Shown piece after piece: positions 1-5,165 of a stretch of 5,165 bases of DNA. This DNA comes from Clostridiales bacterium (GTDB lineage Bacteria; Bacillota; Clostridia; Christensenellales; Aristaeellaceae): positions 1-5,165 of the forward strand of contig JAAZBR010000065.1 of NCBI GenBank assembly GCA_012513735.1, given 5' to 3'. The first letter of the stretch is position 1; each line of letters starts with the position of its first letter. The position numbers were made by a program, and so were the translations under genes. The notes under the pieces are model-generated. The model ran no database searches and was not told the origin of the DNA. It saw only the letters and a program-made list of their open reading frames with translations.

Positions 1-1622
1 ACATTGTCCAGCTTCTCCTCCGTCTGCGCGGTGAAACCGGTGTCCACAATGGGGGCGAAGTAATCGGTCATCAGTCCGTTGACGGTGCGCCCCAACTCGG
101 TGGGGTACAGCCGCTTCTTCTCGCGGGACACATACCCGCGGGCAATCACAGTGGAAATGGTGGGCGCGTAGGTAGAGGGACGGCCGATGCCCTGGTCCTC
201 CAGCGCCTTGACCAGCGATGCCTCGGTATACCGGGTAGGGGGCTGGGTAAACTTCTGTTCCGTCAGCACCTCGTGAAGCTGCACGGGGTCGCCCTCCTTG
301 CAGTCCGGCAAGGCGGACTGAGCCTTTTCCTCCTCTTCATCAGCGCCCTCTTCGTAGATGGCGGTAAAGCCCTTGAAGCGCATATGCTCGCCATAGTAGC
401 GCAGCGACACGCCCTCATCTGCCAGCTCCATGGTCAGGGTATCATAGCGGGCTTCCGTCATCTGGCTGGCGATGAAGCGAGAATAGATCAGGCGGTACAA
501 GTTGTACTGGTCTCGGGTCAGAAAGGGCTTGACGCTTTCAGGCGTACGGGAAGCCAGCGTTGGGCGGATGGCCTCATGGGCATCCTGGGCGTTGCTACGG
601 CTCTTATACTCGTTGGGTTTGGCGGGTAGATACTGTTTGCCGTATTCGTTCAAAATAAGCTGCCGCGCAGCATCCTGGGCTTCCTTGCTGACGCGTACGG
701 AGTCAGTACGAATATAGGTGACCAGACCCTGGGTGCCTTCCTTGCCCAGCTCCACGCCCTCATAAAGCCCCTGCACCACCTGCATGGTTTTGGCGGTGCT
801 GAAATTGAGCTTGCGGGAAGCCTCCTGCTGCAGCGTGGAGGTGGTGAAGGGCGCCGCCGCAGACTTGAGGCGCTCCTTGGTCTTGACGGACTTGATGGTC
901 AGCTTGGCCTTGCTGATGGCTGCCTTGGCCTTCTCCGCCTGGGCCTTGGTGGTGATCTGAGCACGCTTGCCGGCCAGGCTGTACAATTTGGCCTTCAGAG
1001 GAGCATCCTTGCTGCACTTCAGGCTGATCAGGCCATGCACATCCCAATACTCCTCAGGCACAAAGGCCTCAATGGCCTCCTCCCGGTCCACGATCATGCG
1101 GATGGCCACGCTCTGCACGCGTCCCGCAGACAACCCCTTGCGTACCTTTGCCCACAGCAACGGGCTTACTTTGTACCCCACCAGGCGGTCCAGCGCGCGG
1201 CGGGCCTGCTGCGCATCCACCAGGTCCATATCGATTTGCCGGGGTTTTTTCATAGCGCTAGTCACCGCATCTTTGGTGATTTCATTAAACACCACTCGCT
1301 TGGCTTTGGCCGGATCCATCTTCAGCGCCTGAGCCAGGTGCCAAGAGATGGCCTCCCCTTCCCGGTCCGGGTCGGTTGCCAGATAAACTTCGGAAGCCGC
1401 CTTGGCCTCCTTGCGCAGACGGGCCATGATGTCTCCCCTGCCCCGGATGGTAATGTAGTCCATAGCAAAACCGTTGTCCGGGTCAATGCCCAGACGGGAT
1501 TTGGGCAGATCCCGCAGATGGCCCTGGGAAGCCTCTACCTTATAGCTTCTGCCCAGGAATTTACCTATGGTATGCGCCTTGGCAGGCGACTCGACGATAA
1601 CCAGTTTGCGTTGTACAGCCAC
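1..1622 (-). CDS. topA: DNA topoisomerase I (type IA), N-terminal 540 codons, runs off left edge
   Basis: Type IA topoisomerase that relaxes negatively supercoiled DNA by transient single-strand cleavage. I translated the minus strand from 1622 to the left edge and found one open frame with no stop or frameshift. The TOPRIM domain starts with VIVESPAKAHTIGKFLG (E11 is the catalytic acid) and continues with LATDPDREGEAISWH, giving the metal-binding acids D84, D86 and E88. GRVQSVA follows at 167-173. The active-site segment TYIRTDS places the catalytic tyrosine at Y303 and the adjacent arginine at R305. QDAHEAIRPT is at 346-355, with H349 matching the conserved histidine, and GIGRPSTYAPTI lies near 478-489. 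A short acidic stretch (residues 424-433) looks like ordinary linker variation. Family members are about 690-870 residues, so the end of the core and any C-terminal zinc-finger domains lie outside the window. The start is GTG at 1620-1622: an in-frame TGA sits directly upstream and GGAGG lies 7 nt away. Identification is very secure. Confidence 0.97.
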   Translation of the reverse strand, partial: MAVQRKLVIVESPAKAHTIGKFLGRSYKVEASQGHLRDLPKSRLGIDPDNGFAMDYITIRGRGDIMARLRKEAKAASEVYLATDPDREGEAISWHLAQALKMDPAKAKRVVFNEITKDAVTSAMKKPRQIDMDLVDAQQARRALDRLVGYKVSPLLWAKVRKGLSAGRVQSVAIRMIVDREEAIEAFVPEEYWDVHGLISLKCSKDAPLKAKLYSLAGKRAQITTKAQAEKAKAAISKAKLTIKSVKTKERLKSAAAPFTTSTLQQEASRKLNFSTAKTMQVVQGLYEGVELGKEGTQGLVTYIRTDSVRVSKEAQDAARQLILNEYGKQYLPAKPNEYKSRSNAQDAHEAIRPTLASRTPESVKPFLTRDQYNLYRLIYSRFIASQMTEARYDTLTMELADEGVSLRYYGEHMRFKGFTAIYEEGADEEEEKAQSALPDCKEGDPVQLHEVLTEQKFTQPPTRYTEASLVKALEDQGIGRPSTYAPTISTVIARGYVSREKKRLYPTELGRTVNGLMTDYFAPIVDTGFTAQTEEKLDN

Positions 1623-1629
1623 TCATTTT

Positions 1630-1634
1630 CCTCC
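1630..1634 (-). promoter_or_regulatory. topA ribosome binding site (fixes a GTG start)
   Basis: Minus-strand GGAGG, 7 nt before the GTG start at 1620-1622. The codon just upstream of that GTG, in frame, is TGA (1623-1625), and the next in-frame ATG is about codon 53, inside the TOPRIM fold, so GTG must be the start. A nearby ATG at 1624-1626 is out of frame and only 3 nt from the ribosome binding site. Confidence 0.85.
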
Positions 1635-1675
1635 ATGCAGTCCAAGACGCCGTTGTATACGCCTCATGTAGGGGA

Positions 1676-1705
1676 ATCATATCGCCTGCCCGTTGAACTT
1701 GTCAA
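1676..1705 (-). promoter_or_regulatory. topA promoter (sigma-A type)
   Basis: On the minus strand a perfect -35 hexamer TTGACA (1700-1705) is followed after 18 bp by TATGAT (1676-1681), which matches the -10 consensus at 5 of 6 positions. Transcription would start near 1668-1670 and leave a leader of about 45 nt before the topA GTG. The match was found by eye. Its position just upstream of a gene with a good ribosome binding site supports it. Confidence 0.75.
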
Positions 1706-1724
1706 TAACCGTCCGGTCGCCGCA

Positions 1725-1753
1725 TAGACGCCGGAGTGGCTACATGGTATACT
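1725..1753 (+). promoter_or_regulatory. Promoter of the flavoprotein operon (extended -10)
   Basis: TAGACG (1725-1730, 4 of 6 matches to TTGACA) is followed after 17 bp by TATACT (1748-1753, 5 of 6 matches to TATAAT). TGG directly before the -10 hexamer gives the TGn extended -10 motif. Transcription would begin near 1760, so the longer in-frame starts at 1693 and 1744 would not be on the mRNA. That favours the start at 1789. The leader is only about 30 nt and shows no hairpin, riboswitch or clear catabolite-repression site. Confidence 0.6.
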
Positions 1754-1777
1754 TTCCCACGAAAAACACAGGAATGC

Positions 1778-1781
1778 GAGG
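1778..1781 (+). promoter_or_regulatory. Ribosome binding site for the GlpA-like gene
   Basis: GAGG lies 7 nt before the ATG at 1789. It is weaker than the sites of topA and of the second operon gene, but well placed. The in-frame ATG at 1774 has AGGA immediately against it with no spacer, so it is a poorer start. Confidence 0.5.
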
Positions 1782-1788
1782 CTATGAC

Positions 1789-3252
1789 ATGTATGATGTG
1801 CTGATCATCGGCGGCGGTGTGATCGGCTGTGCTGTAGCGCACCGGCTTTCGGAATACAGGGGCCACATGGCCGTGGTGGAAGCCGGGCCGGATGTTTGCC
1901 AGGGGGCCAGCAGGGCCAACAGCGGTATTGTACATGCCGGCTTTGATGCGGTGCCGGGCACAGAAAAGGCCCGGTTGAATGTAAAGGGCGCCCGCATGAT
2001 GCAGGCGTTGTGCAATGCGTTGGGCGTGCCCTACGGGCAGCCGGGCGCCATGGTGCTTGGGTTTTCGGAGGATGATCGCGCCAGCCTTCAGACACTCTAT
2101 AAGCGCGCTCTGCAGAATGAGGTGTCCGGCTGCCGATTGATTGAGGGTAGAGAGGCCCTTACCATGGAGCCCCAGCTCAACCCGGCTGTAGTCGCTGCCC
2201 TGCATGTGCCCGCTTCCGGCCTTGTCAGCCCTTATGAGCTGACGTTAGCTCTGGCCAACGCCGCCGCCAGGCGGGAGGTCGCCTTTCTGCTGAACACCCG
2301 CGTGCAGAGCATCAAGCCTGTGGCCGGTGGCTGGGCCTTGCACACAAACCGGGAGATTTTGCGCACCCGTGCCTTTGTCAATTGCGCGGGCATCTTTGGT
2401 GGGGAATTGCACAACCAGGTGTCCAGCCGCCCGGTCAGGATCATTGCGCGGCGCGGACAGTACTATCTGTTGGACAGAGCCCCTGTGCTGCCCTTTGGTA
2501 TGACCATGTTTCAGGTGCCTACCGCCATGGGCAAGGGGGTGCTGGTCAGCCCCACCACCCATGGCAACCTGCTGATCGGCCCCACGGCGGAGGATATCCC
2601 CGATATGACGGACACTGCCACTACAGCCTCGGGCCTGCAGGAGGTGCTGCAGAAGGCCGCCCTCACATGGCCCGCCATCAGCGTTCAGGATACTATCACC
2701 ACCTTCTCCGGCATCCGCGCCCACGAAGCGGCGGGTGACTTTATCATCGGGGCCGTGGAAGGGGCGAAGGAGGGCGCGTTTGAGGCCATTGGCATCGAAA
2801 GCCCCGGCCTGTCCGCCGCCCCCGCTATCGGGCAGGAACTGGGCGACTGGGTCGCCTATGCCATGCAGTTGGTACACAAGCCAACGTTGACTCCGCTGCC
2901 GCCCGCGCCCAAATTCTTCCGCCACATGAGCAATGCTGAAAAGCAAAGCGCTTGCGAAAAGAACAGCGATTACGGCCACATTGTCTGCCGGTGCGAAATG
3001 GTAACGGAAGCAGAGGTGCGCCAGGCCATCCGGCAGCCGGTGGGTGCGCGAAATCTGGATGGCGTAAAGCTGCGCACTAGGGCAGGCATGGGGCGCTGCC
3101 AGGGCGGCTTCTGCAGCCCCCGCATTTTGCACATCCTGTGTGAAGAGCTGGGCCTTGCTCCGGAACAAGTCACCAAGTTCGGTGGCGCCAGCCAGATCCT
3201 GGTCGGCCGCCTGCAGGACATTGCAAAGGAGGGATTGCGCCATGGGCAATAA
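1789..3252 (+). CDS. GlpA-like FAD-dependent oxidoreductase with C-terminal BFD-type [2Fe-2S] domain
   Basis: A 487-residue flavoprotein of the DAO/glycerol-3-phosphate dehydrogenase superfamily, probably cytoplasmic or loosely membrane-associated. The N-terminus MYDVLIIGGGVIGC is an FAD-binding Rossmann motif (G8, G10, G13) and E31 is placed to bind the adenosine ribose. GASRANSGIVHAGFD (39-53) is the family signature beside the flavin. The DAO catalytic domain runs to about residue 370. After a hydrophilic linker, a BFD-like domain (about 398-450) carries C400 and C402 (CRCE) plus C437 and C442 (CQGGFC), the four ligands expected for a [2Fe-2S] cluster, as in E. coli GlpA. No signal peptide or membrane segment is visible. 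The start at 1789 places the Rossmann strand at residue 3, as is usual; upstream in-frame ATGs would add an unrelated tail and two precede the inferred transcription start. The gene overlaps the next one by 11 nt. Substrate is inferred: glycerol-3-phosphate is likeliest, but a 2-hydroxy acid (LhgO-like) or amine oxidase role is not excluded. Confidence 0.9.
   Translation: MYDVLIIGGGVIGCAVAHRLSEYRGHMAVVEAGPDVCQGASRANSGIVHAGFDAVPGTEKARLNVKGARMMQALCNALGVPYGQPGAMVLGFSEDDRASLQTLYKRALQNEVSGCRLIEGREALTMEPQLNPAVVAALHVPASGLVSPYELTLALANAAARREVAFLLNTRVQSIKPVAGGWALHTNREILRTRAFVNCAGIFGGELHNQVSSRPVRIIARRGQYYLLDRAPVLPFGMTMFQVPTAMGKGVLVSPTTHGNLLIGPTAEDIPDMTDTATTASGLQEVLQKAALTWPAISVQDTITTFSGIRAHEAAGDFIIGAVEGAKEGAFEAIGIESPGLSAAPAIGQELGDWVAYAMQLVHKPTLTPLPPAPKFFRHMSNAEKQSACEKNSDYGHIVCRCEMVTEAEVRQAIRQPVGARNLDGVKLRTRAGMGRCQGGFCSPRILHILCEELGLAPEQVTKFGGASQILVGRLQDIAKEGLRHGQ
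3225..3233 (+). promoter_or_regulatory. Strong ribosome binding site inside the upstream gene
   Basis: AAAGGAGGG lies 8 nt before the ATG at 3242, inside the last codons of the GlpA-like gene. It decides the start of the second flavoprotein. The frame is open back to 3140, but the extra 34 residues there come from the overlap and have no ribosome binding site or family resemblance. Confidence 0.85.
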
Positions 3253-4522
3253 GCCCACCGCAGTTGACCTTCTTGTGATCGGCGCAGGCCCTGCAGGCCT
3301 GGCTGCTGCCATCGCGGCCTATGAGGCCGGCGTTGAGAGCATTCTAGTACTGGAGCGGGAGGAACAGCAGGGCGGTATCCTGAATCAATGCATCCACAAC
3401 GGCTTTGGCCTGCATCGCTTTCAAACGGAGCTGACGGGGCCGGAGTATGCCCAGCGGGATATCCAGCGGGCCCAGGAGCTGATGATTGATGTGCGCACCG
3501 GCGTCACTGTGCTGGAAGTAAGCAACGATCGCCGGGTGACCGCCATCAGCAGAGAACGGGGCCTGCAGGTATTTCAGGCCAAGGCCATCATCCTGGCCAT
3601 GGGCTGCAGGGAACGTCCCCGTGGTGCGCTGGCCATCCCCGGCACGCGATGTGCGGGGGTGTTCAGCGCAGGCACCGCCCAGCGGTTTGTCAACCTGGAA
3701 GGATACATGCCGGGCCGGCGGGTGGTGATCCTGGGATCCGGTGACATCGGCCTCATCATGGCCAGGCGCATGACGCTGCAGGGAGCAAAGGTGCTTGCCT
3801 GCGTAGAGCTGATGCCCTATTCCAGCGGGCTGAACCGCAATATCGTCCAGTGTCTGCAGGACTACAGCATTCCTCTGCTGCTCAGCCATACGGTGGTAGA
3901 CATACAGGGCCGCGACCGGCTGACCGGCGTAACGGTGGCCCAGGTGGGCGTTGACCGCAAACCCATCCCGGGAACCGAGCAGCATATGGCGTGCGACACC
4001 TTGCTGCTGTCCGTTGGCCTGATCCCGGAGAACGAACTGTCCCTGGGCGCTGGCGTGCAACTCAGCGGCATCACCGGCGGCCCGCTGGTGGATAACAGCC
4101 TGCAGACCAATGTACCCGGCATCTTCGCCTGCGGCAATGTGCTGCATGTGCATGATCTGGTGGATCATGTGTCCGCAGAGAGTGCGGTGGCCGGCCGGGC
4201 CGCTGCAGCCTATATTCATGGACGCTCCTGGCAGGGAACCACCGTGCCCGTTCATGACGGCGCCGGTGTCCGCGGCAGTGTACCCCAGCGGTTGCTGCTG
4301 CCCGATGGGCCGGCGGATTTTGAAGTGCGGCTGATGTTCCGGCCCACAGAGGTATTCCACAACCAGTATGTGTTGGTGAAAGCAGATGATCGCCTGCTGC
4401 TGTCCCGCAAGGGCAGGATCTATACCCCCGGTGAAATGGCAAACGTGGTGCTGACTCCTGCCGTGCTGGAGGAATGCCGCGGGGCGCAGCAGGTCACGGT
4501 AGAAATCAGCCCCACCAAATAG
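3242..4522 (+). CDS. NAD(P)/FAD-dependent oxidoreductase, partner of the GlpA-like protein
   Basis: A 426-residue two-dinucleotide-fold flavoprotein (Pyr_redox_2 type). The FAD motif VIGAGPAGLAAA has G14, G16 and G19, with E38 closing the strand. The segment GGILNQCIHNGFGLHRF (44 onward), then LTGPEYA and GCRERPRG (121-128), are features I recognise from the oxidoreductase that accompanies GlpA-like proteins in Clostridia and Thermotoga. A second Rossmann motif, VVILGSGDIGLIMARRM (G165, G167, G170), should bind NAD(P)H. NVPGIFACGNVLHVHDLVDHVSAE near 290-313 is the C-terminal FAD-binding element. There is no CxxC redox disulfide of thioredoxin-reductase type, so electrons probably pass directly between cofactors. 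The last 75 or so residues form the extra C-terminal region typical of this group. Translation is probably coupled to the upstream gene through the 11-nt overlap. The family is secure; the electron acceptor and physiological direction are inference. Confidence 0.9.
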   Translation: MGNKPTAVDLLVIGAGPAGLAAAIAAYEAGVESILVLEREEQQGGILNQCIHNGFGLHRFQTELTGPEYAQRDIQRAQELMIDVRTGVTVLEVSNDRRVTAISRERGLQVFQAKAIILAMGCRERPRGALAIPGTRCAGVFSAGTAQRFVNLEGYMPGRRVVILGSGDIGLIMARRMTLQGAKVLACVELMPYSSGLNRNIVQCLQDYSIPLLLSHTVVDIQGRDRLTGVTVAQVGVDRKPIPGTEQHMACDTLLLSVGLIPENELSLGAGVQLSGITGGPLVDNSLQTNVPGIFACGNVLHVHDLVDHVSAESAVAGRAAAAYIHGRSWQGTTVPVHDGAGVRGSVPQRLLLPDGPADFEVRLMFRPTEVFHNQYVLVKADDRLLLSRKGRIYTPGEMANVVLTPAVLEECRGAQQVTVEISPTK

Positions 4523-4566
4523 GGAGTTTCACCTTGATCTATCAGGTTTCCTTAGCATACATAGCC

Positions 4567-4618
4567 AAAGGCCACCCTCCCGCCCTACTCCGGGTACGGG
4601 GGTGGCCTTTCCTTTTCT
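4567..4618 (+). terminator. Rho-independent terminator of the flavoprotein operon
   Basis: AAAGGCCACCC (from 4567) pairs with GGGTGGCCTTT (to 4610). A further CCG/CGG block extends the stem past a 2-nt bulge, and the loop is about 14 nt. The 3' arm runs into TTTCCTTTTCTG, a T-rich tract on the plus strand, 44 nt after the stop at 4522. Read on the minus strand the hairpin is followed by only three T residues, so it should work mainly for the plus-strand operon, with perhaps weak activity for galE. Confidence 0.85.
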
Positions 4619-4650
4619 GTCAGGAAACAGCTGCTCCAACTATGCTGATG

Positions 4651-5165
4651 CTATTGTTCGGCCTCCGCGTATCCACGAGGGTTCTTCGTCTGCCAGCGCC
4701 AGGCATCCCGGCACATGTCATCCAGGGTTTTACGGGCGGTCCAGCCAAGCAGCGCCTTGGCCTTGGCAGGGTTGGCGTAGACAGCCGCCACATCCCCGGC
4801 CCGGCGCGGACCGATGGCGTAGGGCACTTTTACCTGGTTGACACGCTGAAAAGCTTCCACTATATCCAGCACGCTGTACCCGATGCCCGTACCCAGGTTC
4901 ATGGCCTCGCAACCGGTGTGCTGCATGGCGTAATCCACGGCTACCACATGACCCTCCGCCAAATCCACCACGTGAATGTAGTCCCGCACGCCGGTGCCGT
5001 CCTTGGTATCATAATCATCACCAAAAACGCTGAGCTGCTTCAGCCGTCCCAACGCTGTCTGGCTGATGTAAGGCATCAGGTTGTTGGGGATGCCGGAGGG
5101 ATCCTCGCCAATCTGCCCGCTCTCATCTGCGCCCACGGGGTTGAAGTAGCGCAGCAGCACTACAG
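4651..5165 (-). CDS. galE: UDP-glucose 4-epimerase, C-terminal half, runs off right edge
   Basis: Extended SDR-family enzyme that interconverts UDP-glucose and UDP-galactose with bound NAD, feeding the Leloir pathway and surface polysaccharide synthesis. The frame is open from the right edge to TAG at 4651-4653, about 171 codons. The translation closely follows the second half of E. coli GalE (from about residue 174 of 338): [10 protein letters not shown], then [15 protein letters not shown], then [21 protein letters not shown], then [14 protein letters not shown], then [13 protein letters not shown] and a WRWQ-containing end. These segments include the asparagine of FNP and the arginine and aspartate of the RRxGD motif, which contact the UDP-sugar. 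The YxxxK catalytic pair and NAD-binding N-terminus lie outside the window. The GTG at 5158-5160 is an internal valine, not a start, because recognisable GalE sequence begins right there. The gene is convergent with the flavoprotein operon and ends 33 nt beyond that operon's terminator. Confidence 0.96.
   Translation of the reverse strand, partial: VVLLRYFNPVGADESGQIGEDPSGIPNNLMPYISQTALGRLKQLSVFGDDYDTKDGTGVRDYIHVVDLAEGHVVAVDYAMQHTGCEAMNLGTGIGYSVLDIVEAFQRVNQVKVPYAIGPRRAGDVAAVYANPAKAKALLGWTARKTLDDMCRDAWRWQTKNPRGYAEAEQ

Noticed and set aside
760..1047. A 95-codon minus-strand frame inside topA
   Set aside because: It is out of frame with topA, which is intact on the same strand, and its low-complexity Gln/Gly/His content is a frame-shifted reading of topA codons.
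1035..1727. A 230-codon plus-strand frame that crosses topA and the promoter region
   Set aside because: It lies antisense to intact topA coding sequence and contains both topA promoter elements. No domain is recognisable.
1693..1788. N-terminal extension of the GlpA-like protein from upstream in-frame ATGs
   Set aside because: The added residues precede the Rossmann strand that normally begins such proteins, resemble no family sequence, and part of the stretch lies before the inferred transcription start.
1754..1788. Possible riboswitch or antiterminator leader before the flavoprotein operon
   Set aside because: The leader is only about 30 nt and contains no stem, so it is too short for a riboswitch or a GlpP-type antiterminator element.
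2245..3312. A 355-codon open frame on the minus strand opposite the GlpA-like gene
   Set aside because: It lies antisense to a gene with clear motifs. Its translation is rich in Gly, Ala, Gln and His without a recognisable domain, as expected for a shadow frame in GC-rich DNA.
3344..4360. A 338-codon open frame on the minus strand opposite the second flavoprotein gene
   Set aside because: Antisense shadow of a confident gene, with no recognisable domain and composition typical of reverse-complemented coding sequence.
4602..4841. A 79-codon plus-strand frame over the terminator and the galE 3' end
   Set aside because: It begins inside the terminator hairpin and is antisense to confident galE sequence, with no ribosome binding site or domain.

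Overview
The window comes from a moderately GC-rich bacterial chromosome (roughly 58-60% GC by eye). It holds four protein-coding genes: two run off the window ends, and two lie complete in the middle as one operon. Protein style (B. subtilis/clostridial-like TopA, flavoprotein pair of the clostridial/Thermotoga glycerol-3-phosphate dehydrogenase type) and strong Shine-Dalgarno sites suggest an anaerobic Firmicute of the Clostridia. This assignment is an inference; there is no rRNA gene or other marker to fix it.

Layout. (1) Positions 1-1622, minus strand: the first 540 codons of topA (DNA topoisomerase I). All catalytic motifs are present, and the C-terminal part lies beyond the left edge. 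(2) Positions 1623-1788: a divergent promoter region, with a near-consensus sigma-A-type promoter for topA and a separate extended -10 promoter for the rightward operon. (3) Positions 1789-4522, plus strand: two flavoprotein genes overlapping by 11 nt. The first is a GlpA-like FAD oxidoreductase with a C-terminal BFD-type [2Fe-2S] domain. The second is a two-dinucleotide-fold NAD(P)H/FAD oxidoreductase. (4) Positions 4567-4618: a strong rho-independent terminator for that operon. (5) Positions 4651-5165, minus strand: the C-terminal half of galE (UDP-glucose 4-epimerase), convergent with the operon.

How the genes work together. The two flavoproteins probably form one redox complex: a substrate-oxidising FAD subunit passes electrons through its [2Fe-2S] centre to the NAD(P)-linked subunit, or the reverse. 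The likely substrate is sn-glycerol-3-phosphate, but a different 2-hydroxy acid or amine is possible. topA and galE are housekeeping genes with no evident functional link to the pair.

I found no mobile element, CRISPR array, tRNA, rRNA or defence system, and nothing I would call an undescribed system. The most useful leads are the isolated flavoprotein pair, which lacks the small DUF1667 partner and glpK that often accompany it, and the compact divergent promoter region.
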